64,000 nt of DNA from JABWCQ01 sp964587105 (GCA_964587105.1 CAZPKG010000006.1:1-64000), one strand, 5' to 3'. Shown: positions 1-8,514, numbered from the stretch's first letter. The notes: generated by a model not told the origin, from the letters alone. Made by a program: numbers and translations.

Positions 1-4
1 TCAG

Positions 5-48
5 ATCTCCCCCAAAGTTGTCTGCAACTTTGGGGGCATTAAGGGGGG
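5..48. repeat. Hairpin-forming G-rich dispersed repeat, copy 1
   Basis: Positions 9-20 and 25-36 form a perfect 12-bp inverted repeat (CCCCCAAAGTTG / CAACTTTGGGGG) with loop TCTG, followed by the signature TTAAGGGGGG. A close copy lies at 57861-57908, and relatives with a different stem but the same G-run spacing G6-n(4-5)-G6 lie at 27211-27291 and 51637-51671. Downstream of arsM on the minus strand. Confidence 0.8.
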
Positions 49-60
49 CTTCTGAATTAC

Positions 61-81
61 TGTCATCCTCTGTAAGGATCT
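61..81. repeat. GTCATCC...GGATCT dispersed repeat
   Basis: TGTCATCC followed after a short variable spacer by AAGGATCT. The same pair of half-motifs recurs at 1025-1053, 1101-1130, 5893-5912 (inverted), 16838-16858 (partial), 16892-16911, 17310-17329 (inverted) and 17380-17399 (inverted). All copies are intergenic. Confidence 0.65.
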
Positions 82-114
82 ATTCAAAGTAAGTTGCTAT
101 CAATAGTGTCTCCG

Positions 115-936
115 TCACCCTTGGCAGCAACCATCCGCACAACCGCAATCACGAGCCTTCGGCTTGTAAGCTCTGACCTTCACCGAGGCCACCGCTTCCA
201 AAGCTTCGTTGCGAAGTTCATCGCCGATAGTATCAAGTCCGACGTCGTATTGATTCTCGTTCACAATTTCGACTTCAGTGAGTCCTGCTTCGAGCGCGTA
301 GGTTAGATACTCTTCTTTGAGCGACGCACCCGCGACACAGCCGACATAGGCTTCGACGTTGTTTTTCAGTGCATTCGAGAGCGGACGCTTCAACACAAGA
401 TCAGACACGAGCATTCTTCCACCGGGCCGAAGCACACGCGCGATCTCCTTGAACACTTGCGGCTTGTCTGTCGAAAGATTGATAACGCAATTTGAAATCA
501 CCAAATCTACCGAGTTGTCTTTTAGCGGCAAATCTTCGATGATACCTTCGCGAAACTCGACGTTTTTTGTCTTGAGTGTTTCGACATTCGCGCGCGCTTT
601 GGCCAGCATATCCGGCGTCATATCGACTCCAATCACTCGTCCGAGCGGCCCGACCTTGCGCGATGCCAAGAATGCGTCAAACCCCGCACCGCTTCCCAAA
701 TCAAGCACCGTCTCACCCGGCCTCACGTCAGCAAACTCAAGCGGATTCCCGCACCCGAGTCCGAGATTGGCGCCTTCCGGCACATTATTCAAATCATCTT
801 CCGAATACCCAATCGCCGCCGCAATGTCTTCCACATTTGTAGCACCACAGCATCCCGATGTTCCGCAGCAACTTTCCCCACGCGCCGCTTGCCCGTATTT
901 TTCGCGCACCACCTCGCGAATTTTAAGTTCTTCCAT
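115..936 (-). CDS. arsM: Arsenite S-adenosylmethionine methyltransferase ArsM
   Basis: Cytoplasmic enzyme that transfers methyl groups from S-adenosylmethionine to As(III), a detoxification route. The 273-residue protein has the SAM-binding glycine motif LDLGSGAGFD at residues 78-87, the ribose-binding acidic turn GVDMT near 103-107 and the post-II motif LRPGGRMLVSDL near 169-180. Cysteines 62 (GLGCGNP), 150 (SNCVINL) and 200 (YVGCVAG) match the three arsenic-binding cysteines known in the ArsM family. Extra cysteine pairs occur near the N-terminus (23/24, 29/30) and at the C-terminus (264-271), which may relay thiols or hold As(III). Length fits the family. It lies downstream of arsR on the same strand, separated by about 290 bp of repeat-rich DNA, so it is probably ArsR-controlled but may have its own promoter. 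Confidence 0.93.
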   Translation of the reverse strand: MEELKIREVVREKYGQAARGESCCGTSGCCGATNVEDIAAAIGYSEDDLNNVPEGANLGLGCGNPLEFADVRPGETVLDLGSGAGFDAFLASRKVGPLGRVIGVDMTPDMLAKARANVETLKTKNVEFREGIIEDLPLKDNSVDLVISNCVINLSTDKPQVFKEIARVLRPGGRMLVSDLVLKRPLSNALKNNVEAYVGCVAGASLKEEYLTYALEAGLTEVEIVNENQYDVGLDTIGDELRNEALEAVASVKVRAYKPKARDCGCADGCCQG

Positions 937-1024
937 TCTCTTTATCCTTTACAGTTTCCGAGTTTTATTGTAGGGGCGGATGGCAATCCACCCGTGTCAA
1001 GCAATACTGTATGTTCCAAAAGCG

Positions 1025-1130
1025 TTGTCATCCCGAACAAAGTGAAGGATCTCGCCAAACACCACAAGAATGATTGCTCAACCACCAATGTCCACTTACA
1101 TTGTCATCCCGCAGCGCAGCGAAGGGATCT
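1025..1130. repeat. Two GTCATCC...GGATCT repeat copies between arsR and arsM
   Basis: The arsR-arsM intergenic region (937-1224) carries two direct copies, at 1025-1053 and 1101-1130, each with TTGTCATCCCG then a spacer and GGATCT. A weaker inverted relic (GAAGAATGACG) is near 1205-1215. Apparent open reading frames here are generated by the repeats and lack ribosome-binding sites. I see no gene in the interval. Confidence 0.6.
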
Positions 1131-1224
1131 ACTCAAGCACTACAAGAATTGTAAACGCAGTTCACGATGTAAAACACATTCCCCGTAGGCATCACTCCCC
1201 GCAGAAGAATGACGTATGTTGACA

Positions 1225-1551
1225 TCAACAGCACGGCTCCGTCAACACGTCAAACAACCGCTTGAATCTCTGAGCGGAGCGCGGCTCGACACAGTAACAA
1301 ATCTTCGGCCCGTCAATCTCGCCGCGAATCCAGCCCGCTTCTTTCAGCTGTCTCAAGTGCTGCGAAACGGTGGACGGCGCCACCGGTAGTTGCTCCACAA
1401 TATCTCCTACTATACAACCGGGACTGTTCAGCAAAAATCGAATAATCGCCACTCGATGCGGATGCCCGAGAGCGCGCGCAAGTTTGGCCATGTCCATATC
1501 TTCCAAACTCGTGTCCGGCGGATGACTAATAAATTCTGGAGCGTTCTGCAT
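1225..1551 (-). CDS. arsR: ArsR/SmtB-family metalloregulator
   Basis: Winged helix-turn-helix repressor that leaves DNA when As(III) or a related metal binds. The 108-residue protein shows the ArsR core: ARALGHPHRVAIIRFLL at residues 25-41, the recognition helix region APSTVSQHLRQLKEAGWI at 58-75 and the beta-hairpin wing RGEIDGPKICYCVEP at 76-90. Candidate metal thiols are Cys46, Cys85, Cys87 and the terminal pair Cys107-Cys108; the classic alpha3 CVCDLC motif is absent, so the inducer site differs from the E. coli protein. A promoter with an inverted repeat over its -10 lies 80-115 bp upstream. The neighbour arsM supports arsenic as the signal. Confidence 0.88.
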   Translation of the reverse strand: MQNAPEFISHPPDTSLEDMDMAKLARALGHPHRVAIIRFLLNSPGCIVGDIVEQLPVAPSTVSQHLRQLKEAGWIRGEIDGPKICYCVEPRSAQRFKRLFDVLTEPCC

Positions 1552-1631
1552 TTTTCAAAAATTTTCGGCGGCATCCGCCATGTCCTTTGTAAGGACGCGG
1601 ATGCTCCTCTTGTTGATTTCTGTATTCGTTA

Positions 1632-1666
1632 TTCGTAAAAATACGAAACGATTAGCCAAAAGTCAA
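1632..1666 (-). promoter_or_regulatory. arsR promoter with overlapping inverted-repeat operator
   Basis: On the minus strand, TTGACT (1666-1661), 17 bp, then TATTTT (1643-1638). The -10 lies inside a perfect inverted repeat TTCGTA-tttt-TACGAA (1632-1647), the layout expected for an autoregulated ArsR repressor that blocks polymerase. The identity of the bound protein is inferred. Confidence 0.6.
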
Positions 1667-1674
1667 GTCCCAAA

Positions 1675-1704
1675 CAAAAAAGCGGCTTTTTATGCCGCCT
1701 TTTC
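1675..1704 (-). terminator. Rho-independent terminator of the reeler-like gene
   Basis: Minus strand: GGCGGC, 7-nt loop, GCCGC, then TTTTTT. It sits 20 bp past the stop codon at 1724 and upstream of the arsR promoter, insulating arsR. Confidence 0.75.
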
Positions 1705-1723
1705 TCTCAAAACTTAGTCTAAA

Positions 1724-2710
1724 CTATTGTGCTGTCACAACATAATATGCCCTAACCGGTGAGGGGCTGGCATCCAGGAATGTCGGCGTCGGAGTCATTC
1801 CAATTAAGTTCGCCGGAGTCGGAGCCACAGTTTCGAGCGTATCCCGATATACATTATAGAGAACCGCGTTCGCGCTCGCATCCCAATTCAACCGGATTCC
1901 CGTATCCTCAACCATTGCCGTCAAATGTTGCGGTATTCCGGGCGGCGCAGCCAACGTCACAAACTGCCAAACCGTCCCAGTGGTCGCGCCACCTGCGTTG
2001 CGCTCGTCAATTCTCCAGAAGTAAGTTGCTCCCGCAGCCAAATCGCCTGCAGGATCATATGAAAGCGTCGCTTGATTACCGATAAACGCGGGCGGATTGG
2101 TCGTTCCAAAATAGACGTCGTGCGAAGTCGCTCCATTGCCCGCAACCCATGACACCGTCGTTGTTACCGCCACACCCACCGACATGTCAGCGGGAGTCGG
2201 CGATGTTGCAATGCCCGGCAGCGCGATTGCTTCATTTGCTGTCAAAACAATCGTGCTGTTTTCACCGTCAATGTCCGTTTGCAGCGCGCCCGCATACAGC
2301 TTCACTAAACCCGTTCCCGCCGCAGGAGCAGTCCATGTGAATTGCCCGGAGTCGTGTCCTGCGACCGTGAAGTGCACACCGTTCGTTTCACCTGTGACAT
2401 TGTACGTCACGGTCGAAAGGCCGGAACTGATGACACCTGCGTTTGCGGTTCCGCTGACGCCGATTCGACACGATGCATTGAAATTGACAATCGTTCCGCC
2501 CGAGACTTTTCTGATCGTCAGCAAATAAGCTTGCCCCGGAGTGTAGTTTGTCGGAAATCCGGCGATCTGGACCGTGTTTACTACCGGACCGCCGTGACAA
2601 CTGCTGGCGCATGTATTTCTGCCCGGCGCGCCCGATCTGCCCGTGTAATTATCGTGGGCAAAAGCATTGACTGCAAAACATAACATCACAACTGCGAGAA
2701 CTGTACGCAT
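1724..2710 (-). CDS. Secreted choice-of-anchor-V/reeler-like protein with FN3 domains
   Basis: Exported protein of unknown function. Starting at the ATG at 2710 gives a clean signal peptide (MRTVLAVVMLCFAVNAFA) preceded by GAGGGAG as ribosome-binding site; the frame runs 15 codons further up, but those would precede the signal peptide. After cleavage comes HDNYTGRSGAPGRNTCASSCHGG, a Cys-x3-Cys-His element typical of the N-terminus of the choice-of-anchor V / reeler group. The following beta domain (about residues 40-165 of the mature part) contains GQAYLLTIRK and HFTVAGHDSGQFTWTAP. Two fibronectin type III-like modules follow (about 170-250 and 255-325), each with the W...N..Y.V pattern. No C-terminal sorting tail is present, although the protein family usually occurs in the same genomes. 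Monocistronic: its own terminator is downstream. Confidence 0.75.
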   Translation of the reverse strand: MRTVLAVVMLCFAVNAFAHDNYTGRSGAPGRNTCASSCHGGPVVNTVQIAGFPTNYTPGQAYLLTIRKVSGGTIVNFNASCRIGVSGTANAGVISSGLSTVTYNVTGETNGVHFTVAGHDSGQFTWTAPAAGTGLVKLYAGALQTDIDGENSTIVLTANEAIALPGIATSPTPADMSVGVAVTTTVSWVAGNGATSHDVYFGTTNPPAFIGNQATLSYDPAGDLAAGATYFWRIDERNAGGATTGTVWQFVTLAAPPGIPQHLTAMVEDTGIRLNWDASANAVLYNVYRDTLETVAPTPANLIGMTPTPTFLDASPSPVRAYYVVTAQ

Positions 2711-3123
2711 GATAGCATGCTCCCTCTTGAGTATGTATTCACCATTGCACGGCAACCTTGCCGTTGCATCCTATTGCATCGTAATCTCGATTCCACGTTA
2801 CATCCCGCACAAGAAGTTGCCAAACCACATCATACAGAACCGAAGCGAGCGCAAACCCACTATTGATTCTTATTGCGCTCTGACGCAATCATTCTAAGCA
2901 ATCGCATCTCAAATAAAAAGTATTTCACGCCATAAACAAATTATTCTGCTATATAACCAACTATGCAAGTCTCTATAAGAAACACTAAACGCGATAAACC
3001 TTGTCTTATTCAATAGCAAAAAAGAGAGGCGCAGTCATGACGACTGCACCTCAAATCAAGTTCATTTCGAGTTTCTCAATCAGAGAAAAATGCGTTGCGA
3101 AACTCCAACATCAAGACAGAAAA
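2711..3123. other. Gene-free 413-bp interval
   Basis: A+T-rich stretch between two minus-strand genes. It holds the terminator of the VOC gene at 3018-3052 and presumably the promoter of the reeler-like gene. I found no open frame with a start signal and no repeat copy in it. Confidence 0.6.
3018..3052 (-). terminator. Rho-independent terminator of the VOC gene
   Basis: Minus strand: GAGGTGCAGTC, loop GTCAT, GACTGCGCCTC (11-bp stem with one G-U pair), then TCTTTTTT. 70 bp past the stop codon at 3124. Confidence 0.85.
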
Positions 3124-3516
3124 CTAATGATGCGCTGCCTGTTGCTGCGCGACGTATTCAATTGAAAAACGATTTCCTTCCGGATCTTCTCCACCGCATA
3201 CCCAGATGTTGGGGGCCACCATTTTGGGCTCACCCATCGGAACGCCGCGCTCGTTTAGTTCGTCTCTGGCTACTTCCATATCGGCCACTCTGAATACAAA
3301 CGACGGGGCATCCCGTCCCAGCCGTCGTTTACCGCCGGAATGGAGGCACAAATCGCATGCACCTGTCTCGAACACGACCCATTCCTCCTTGCGGAAGTCG
3401 GTCTGTCCGGGTGGGTAGCTAACGGTGAGTCCCATCGCATCGCGGTAGAACTCCACCATTTCCTGCATATTTTCAACATACAGAATAACTTCGGCAAGTC
3501 CTTTGAGACATCCCAT
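3124..3516 (-). CDS. VOC-family protein (glyoxalase/dioxygenase fold)
   Basis: Small cytoplasmic vicinal-oxygen-chelate protein of 130 residues. The two beta-alpha-beta-beta-beta units are visible: AEVILYVENMQEMVEFYRDAMGL at the start and FVFRVADMEVARDELNERGV in the second half. Likely metal ligands are Glu9, His59 (CLHSGG) and Glu120 (FSIEYV), with DPEGNRFSIEY as the usual C-terminal signature. The substrate cannot be read from sequence: family members act as glyoxalases, thiol transferases or bleomycin-binding proteins. A link with bacillithiol-dependent glyoxalase chemistry is possible given bshABC 5 kb away, but is speculation. Single gene with its own terminator. Confidence 0.82.
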   Translation of the reverse strand: MGCLKGLAEVILYVENMQEMVEFYRDAMGLTVSYPPGQTDFRKEEWVVFETGACDLCLHSGGKRRLGRDAPSFVFRVADMEVARDELNERGVPMGEPKMVAPNIWVCGGEDPEGNRFSIEYVAQQQAAHH

Positions 3517-3631
3517 GAGTCTTTCTCCCGCGATTTTTGTTGCGTGTTACCATAATATAACATCGGCGATCTTTTTCAGCAAATCACAAAAGCTTGCACT
3601 CGGTCAGATAAGGCACTAAATTGAAGAAACC

Positions 3632-5842
3632 ATGAAAACTACTCCTACGATGCGCCTCTTTCTAATTCTGACCCTTTGTGGCTTCGCTCTGGCCAGCTCC
3701 GCTTTTGCCCAAATGACCGAAGACCCGCCCACTTCGCCTGCCGAGTTTCACACGCAAGAGCTGGGTCGCTGGCGCAATGTGATTGAATCCCGCGAGTTTT
3801 ATAGCCTTGACGAAACGCAGGCCGATTACGACGCGCTCTATTACGAGCTGTGGATTGATCTCCGCAACTTCGCCGAGCAACAGATTACCGGGCACACGAA
3901 TATTCATGGTCGCGCACTCACGGCCAATTTCAATGAAGTCGTGCTTGATCTGTGCGATACGTTAACCGTTGATTCGGTTCGTGGATCACTGAATGAAGTC
4001 TTAAGCTACACTCGCGGCGGGCAGCAGATTACCGTGACGCTGGAACGCGATTATGCGTTAAACGAAGATTTTATGCTGACGATTTACTATCACGGTCATC
4101 CGTGTTTAGGCGGCGGTATCGAGACGTTTGATTGGTGGAACCGCCCGGTCTCATCTTACAACGTTCCGTCAATCGCGACTCTTTCAGAACCAACCGGAGC
4201 GCGTGACTGGTGGCCCTGCAAAGATACTCCGCTCGACAAAGCCGACAGTGCGCGCATTCATCTCACGGTTGTAGATAGCATCACTGCGACCTCAAACGGA
4301 CTGCTCGAAAACATCTCCGTTGTTTCGCCCGGCGTGCGGCAATTTAATTGGTTCGAGCGCTATCCGATTGCGACGTATTTGATTTGCGCTTCGGCGTCAA
4401 ACTACGTGTCGTTTACAAATTGGTATCATGCGCAGAACGGCGACAGTATGCCGCTCACATTTTATGTTTATCCGGAGAAGCTCACGGCTTCACAAACGGA
4501 TTTCAGCATCATGCCGGCAGCAGTGGGTTTTCTGGCTTCCAAATTCGGAGAATATCCGTTCATTGAAGAGAAATACGGCCACACTATGTTTCGCTGGGGC
4601 GGCGCGATGGAGCATCAGTGCAACACGTCCTACGGCCGCAGTGTCGTGAATGGATTTCACACCTACGATTACATTCTTGTGCATGAACTCGGCCACCAAT
4701 GGTGGGGCGACATGGTCACTTTGGCCGATTGGCCGGACATTTGGTTGAATGAAGGATTTGCGAGCTACTGCGAAGCTCTGTGGTTCGAGCATCTCGGCGG
4801 CCCTGCGAATTATCGTAACTACATGAATACAAGCTTGTCAGTTACCGATCCGTCCGGCCCGGTGTACAACCCTTCTCAGTTGTTTGACGGCAACACGGTC
4901 TATGACAAAGGCGCGTGGATTTTACACACTCTGCGCGGCGCAATTCGGAATGACTCGTTGTTCTTTGCAGGAATGGCGGAATATCGCGCGCGTTACGAAG
5001 GAGCATCGGCTTATACTCCGGATTTTCTCGATGCGATGAGCGACGTTGTGGGCTATGACGTGACGCCGTTTGTTTGGGCCTATATCTATGAAACCAACCG
5101 TCCGCTCTATCGTGTGTCATACGGAACCGGAGTTGTTGACGGTGTGCAAACTACGGCTGTGAGATTAAGACAATTGCACTCAACTCCGCCGGTCGCATTT
5201 ACAAACAAGTGTGATTTGCGATTTGGCGGAGCGCAAACGGTCACGCAAACGGTTGTGTGTGACAGCTATCGGCAGGAGTATCTGTTTCAAATGGGCTACT
5301 CGCCTACTTCTATCACGTTTGATCCGGATACGTGGTTCCTTAAGACTGTGCTGACCGAGCCTCTGGCTGTTATCTTCTTGAACGGTTCTTTATCAACGGG
5401 ACTTGAAAATACAAGTTATGCCGATACGCTTGTGGCAATCGGCGGGAATGGAAATTACTCTTTCAGCTTGATTGGCGGGACTCTTCCGAATGGAATCACG
5501 CTTGCGAGCACCGGAAGATTTTCCGGAACGCCGATCGAGGGTGGGAGTTTTCCGCTTACATTGCGCGTGCAAGATACAAATAATCAAGCAGACACGACTC
5601 AGCTTGTGCTGAATGTGACTCCGGTGATTGCTCCGCCGCAACAGTTGACGATTGTTGCCAATAACGACAACACGGTCACACTGCGATGGTTGAGTGTTCC
5701 TAACGCAGTAAGTTATGAAGTGTCATATGCGACTCAGGCAGATTATTCAGATTTGAGTCTCCTAACCACTGTGACTGACACAACTTTTGTGGATACTGTC
5801 AATGTTGGTCAGAAATTTTATTTTGTAAAGGCAAATCAATAA
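3632..5842 (+). CDS. Secreted M1-family zinc aminopeptidase with Ig-like and FN3 modules
   Basis: Exported metallopeptidase that removes N-terminal residues from peptides. Residues 1-27 are a signal peptide ending SSAFAQ; an alternative start is Met7, which still leaves an intact signal. The M1 signature is complete: exopeptidase motif GGAMEH at 323-328 (usual form GxMEN), zinc site HELGH at 351-355 and the third ligand Glu374 in WLNEGFASY. Downstream VYDKGAWILHTLR contains the substrate-binding region of the helical domain. After about residue 565 comes a putative-Ig module (NGNYSFSLIGG...GRFSGTP, about 575-650) and one FN3 module (about 655-736). No YPNPFN sorting tail is present, so the protein may stay periplasmic or be exported differently. 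Convergent with the rhomboid gene across a shared terminator. Confidence 0.9.
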   Translation: MKTTPTMRLFLILTLCGFALASSAFAQMTEDPPTSPAEFHTQELGRWRNVIESREFYSLDETQADYDALYYELWIDLRNFAEQQITGHTNIHGRALTANFNEVVLDLCDTLTVDSVRGSLNEVLSYTRGGQQITVTLERDYALNEDFMLTIYYHGHPCLGGGIETFDWWNRPVSSYNVPSIATLSEPTGARDWWPCKDTPLDKADSARIHLTVVDSITATSNGLLENISVVSPGVRQFNWFERYPIATYLICASASNYVSFTNWYHAQNGDSMPLTFYVYPEKLTASQTDFSIMPAAVGFLASKFGEYPFIEEKYGHTMFRWGGAMEHQCNTSYGRSVVNGFHTYDYILVHELGHQWWGDMVTLADWPDIWLNEGFASYCEALWFEHLGGPANYRNYMNTSLSVTDPSGPVYNPSQLFDGNTVYDKGAWILHTLRGAIRNDSLFFAGMAEYRARYEGASAYTPDFLDAMSDVVGYDVTPFVWAYIYETNRPLYRVSYGTGVVDGVQTTAVRLRQLHSTPPVAFTNKCDLRFGGAQTVTQTVVCDSYRQEYLFQMGYSPTSITFDPDTWFLKTVLTEPLAVIFLNGSLSTGLENTSYADTLVAIGGNGNYSFSLIGGTLPNGITLASTGRFSGTPIEGGSFPLTLRVQDTNNQADTTQLVLNVTPVIAPPQQLTIVANNDNTVTLRWLSVPNAVSYEVSYATQADYSDLSLLTTVTDTTFVDTVNVGQKFYFVKANQ

Positions 5843-5970
5843 TCGCCGTTGCTTTGGTGGCGGATGCGCAGTCTTTTCGTGGTGCGATATTTGATCCTTA
5901 CACAGGATGACAGACAAGCAGAAGCCTCCTTATTCCTCCCAAAACAGCAGTGTGCTTTGGGTGAGACCAG

Positions 5971-5998
5971 AAAAAGCCCGACTTTCGTCGGGCTTTTT
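5971..5998. terminator. Bidirectional terminator
   Basis: AAAAAGCCCGAC, loop TTTC, GTCGGGCTTTTT: a perfect 12-bp stem with A-tract and T-tract on either side. It lies between the convergent M1 peptidase and rhomboid genes, abutting the rhomboid stop codon. A relic of the GGATCC-type dispersed repeat (5893-5912) lies just before it. Confidence 0.92.
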
Positions 5999-6000
5999 GA

Positions 6001-6840
6001 TTAAGGATTTACGCCTTTGTCGCGGAGGTATTTGCTGGCTTTTTCTAAGCGCTGTTGTTCGGCTTTGGTTAGGCCGTCCATGCCAACTTTGTTAATTTTG
6101 TCGAGTAGGTCATCTACTTCACGGCGGACGTCTTCGATGTTTTGTTCTTCGCGTTCGCGGGCGGATTCATCGAGCTTCTTTTTCCACTCTCGCATTCTGG
6201 CTCCGGGCGCACTGTAACGCAATCTGCCCCACTTCAGATAGGCATAACCCATGACCATACCGCCCAAGTGAGCAAGATGCGCGACACCGCTGCCGACATT
6301 GAAGCTGGCTAAGAATTCAATCACACCGAAGATGATGGCAAAATATTTGGCTTTGACCGGAATGACGAACCAGATATAGATGATGTTGTCTGGAAAGAGC
6401 ACAGCATAGGCCAGCAGCAAACCGTAGATCGCGCCGGACGCGCCAACAGTTGGGACATACGAATCCATGTTGAACAGCGCATAGCACAGACCGCCGCCGA
6501 GACCCGTAATCAAATAGTATTTCAAAAACTCTTTCGAGCCCCAGACACGTTCCAACATCGAGCCGAACATCCACAAAGCGAGCATGTTGAACAGAATGTG
6601 GCTGAAACTGCCGTGCAGGAACATGTAGCTGACGAGCGTCCACACATGTCCTTGGAAGAACTCTTTGGGGATCAGCGAGAAATGCTCGATGAAGAATTGA
6701 TCCATGCCGAGAATCATCTGCGCGGCAAAGATCGTAACATTGGTCAAGATCAAGAACTTGACCACCTCCGTCCAAGTCATCTCGGGATTGATGAATCTCA
6801 GCGGGGGTTGACGGAACAATATTTCGAAGCGCTGTTTCAT
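6001..6840 (-). CDS. Rhomboid-family intramembrane serine protease
   Basis: Polytopic inner-membrane protease that cleaves transmembrane helices of substrate proteins. Catalytic serine is Ser135 in GASGAIYG; the catalytic histidine is in AHLAHLGG (His191, with His188 just before). The oxyanion region HGSFSHILFNMLALWMFG (76-93) contains the conserved His-x3-Asn... helix, and LERVWGS is the L1-loop WR-type motif. Six or seven membrane helices span residues 28-205. The C-terminal 65 residues are soluble and charged (helical, ending KASKYLRDKGV), a tail common in Bacteroidetes-type rhomboids. Its start is 3 bp after the stop of the PEGA gene, so the two are one operon. Confidence 0.9.
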   Translation of the reverse strand: MKQRFEILFRQPPLRFINPEMTWTEVVKFLILTNVTIFAAQMILGMDQFFIEHFSLIPKEFFQGHVWTLVSYMFLHGSFSHILFNMLALWMFGSMLERVWGSKEFLKYYLITGLGGGLCYALFNMDSYVPTVGASGAIYGLLLAYAVLFPDNIIYIWFVIPVKAKYFAIIFGVIEFLASFNVGSGVAHLAHLGGMVMGYAYLKWGRLRYSAPGARMREWKKKLDESAREREEQNIEDVRREVDDLLDKINKVGMDGLTKAEQQRLEKASKYLRDKGVNP

Positions 6841-6843
6841 GAC

Positions 6844-8376
6844 TTACAGCACCTCAAATTTCCATAGATAATTGAAGATCTGATTTTTGTCTCCGGTGCG
6901 AATCAGGATGCGGTTTTCGCCGGGCACAAGTGAGTGCTGCAGCGACCATTCTTCGAACTTTTCACCGTCGGCCATTGTCTGATCGTGGCGCGGACGGAAG
7001 TTATCCAAGAACACGCGGCCGTTGACGGTCACGGTGACTTCACAACGCGACGACAGCGACAGCGGGTATTTGCGGTTGGTGCGATAGAGATACAATCTCA
7101 AATTGAGCGGCGTTGACGGCGGAACTTCTGCGGGCAAGGTGAAGATGAACTCGATATAGTCCGCACCTGTGGGATTTCGATTGGGATCTCCCATTGCGAG
7201 TTCCCAACCTGACTTATTGCTGCTCGGAATCTCGTTGATCTTGGGGCCGTGTGTTTCGGAAACGCGCGCGCCCTTGTCCTTATCAAAGATGCCGGTTTCC
7301 CAGCGAATCTCGCCAATCTTGTCCACACTTCCGCCGGCCTTGCATTCGGCAGATACTTGAAACGCGCGTGGATATTGAACGGTCAGCGTCGGATTTGGTT
7401 TGGCGGGTGTGATGACCAAGCGCTGCGGCTCGGGGGTCAAATAGCCGTCAACTTTTCCGAATGTAATCTCTAGAACTCCGAAATCATGTGGAACAACAGC
7501 TAAACCGAAGCCGACGGAATCTCCATTTACAAAGATGGGACCGGGAACCGGCTCGGTGGTGATAGTGGCTTCTTTGCGGGCGCGCTGTTGTTCGGTCAGT
7601 GTGAAATAGACCAATTGCCCACCGGCGGCACGGGACAGCCTCACATCATGCTGCTCAGGATCGGACTTGAAGCCCGCCATTTCGACCCGGACCGTGTGAG
7701 TTCCAAGCGGAAGTGTCACAACGGCGGGTGTGCGCTGGGGGATTTGCTTGTCATTAATGATAATCGTCGCTCCGGCAACGGAGCTTGAGATTTCAACCGT
7801 TCCAGTGGCTTTGTCGAGAGTCTCAGTGATGGACTCTTGGGGGAAGTCGCGTGCCTCGCCAGCATCAACATGCTCTTGCTCGTATTTTGGGAGGGCGCGG
7901 GTCGAGGTATCAAGGGTTGTCAGAACGGATGAGTCCACTGAGCTGGGGACATGGCGCTCGACCTCCCAGGGGAGTTCGCGCTTGACCTTGTCACTGATGG
8001 ACTCGGACTTGGGGGGGACACTTACCGGTGGGGTGGCGGTTCCGTAGCCGTCATATTGTGCAGATGGATTGTCATTTCCATCAAAAACAAATGTTAAGGT
8101 GTCGGAACTACCATGCTCAACCTTAATGACTTCGACAAACGGCTGGGGCCTGCGGCCTTCGAGCCTGACGGTAACCGAGTGCTTGCCGATCAGGATGTCG
8201 CGCAGTTCGGCGGGAGTGGTCCGGCCTGTGGGGGCGAGGTCCACCCAGATTTCTGCTCCGGGAGGGGTGCTTTTGACCACGACCGAACCGGTGTGGCCGG
8301 GCCAATAGCGGTCGTAGAGCAGGTAGCTCCCCAGACCTATCACCCATAGAATCAATACCAGCAGAATGATGCGCAT
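6844..8376 (-). CDS. Membrane-anchored PEGA-domain protein
   Basis: Envelope protein of unknown function with an N-terminal membrane anchor (IILLVLILWVIGLGSYLL, residues 3-20) and the rest probably periplasmic. Three PEGA modules can be seen: about 29-95 (GSVVVKSTPPGAEIWVD), 192-262 (GTVEISSSVAGATIIIND) and 268-335 (ATITTEPVPGPIFVNGDS). Between the first and second is a Ser/Pro/Glu-rich linker of about 90 residues. The C-terminal 170 residues look like a beta-sandwich with WSLQHSLVPGENRILIRTGD, resembling a carbohydrate- or ligand-binding jelly roll, but I cannot place it in a named family. First gene of a two-gene operon with the rhomboid protease, which could act on it or its partners (inference). 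Confidence 0.72.
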   Translation of the reverse strand: MRIILLVLILWVIGLGSYLLYDRYWPGHTGSVVVKSTPPGAEIWVDLAPTGRTTPAELRDILIGKHSVTVRLEGRRPQPFVEVIKVEHGSSDTLTFVFDGNDNPSAQYDGYGTATPPVSVPPKSESISDKVKRELPWEVERHVPSSVDSSVLTTLDTSTRALPKYEQEHVDAGEARDFPQESITETLDKATGTVEISSSVAGATIIINDKQIPQRTPAVVTLPLGTHTVRVEMAGFKSDPEQHDVRLSRAAGGQLVYFTLTEQQRARKEATITTEPVPGPIFVNGDSVGFGLAVVPHDFGVLEITFGKVDGYLTPEPQRLVITPAKPNPTLTVQYPRAFQVSAECKAGGSVDKIGEIRWETGIFDKDKGARVSETHGPKINEIPSSNKSGWELAMGDPNRNPTGADYIEFIFTLPAEVPPSTPLNLRLYLYRTNRKYPLSLSSRCEVTVTVNGRVFLDNFRPRHDQTMADGEKFEEWSLQHSLVPGENRILIRTGDKNQIFNYLWKFEVL

Positions 8377-8456
8377 AAGACAGTAAATATAGGCTTATCT
8401 TAGAGAAAAGCAATTGTCAGTGGGGGAACGTTTTGTGAATCAAACCGTATCAAAGT

Positions 8457-8485
8457 TTGACAAACCGTGCTCGAATCGGTATATT
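8457..8485 (+). promoter_or_regulatory. Sigma70-type promoter of the bacillithiol cluster
   Basis: TTGACA (8457-8462), 17 bp, TATATT (8480-8485). Predicted transcription start is near 8492. This excludes a GTG at 8467 as the bshC start codon and supports the ATG at 8515. Confidence 0.75.
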
Positions 8486-8514
8486 TTGCAATTGCTTACA
8501 CTTCGCGAGACAGA

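Noticed and set aside
889..1188. Open frame of 99 codons between arsM and arsR
   Set aside because: Made of two dispersed repeats plus the antisense of arsM; no ribosome-binding site.
8467..8514. GTG start for bshC at 8467
   Set aside because: It lies between the -35 and -10 of a perfect promoter, so it would not be in the transcript.
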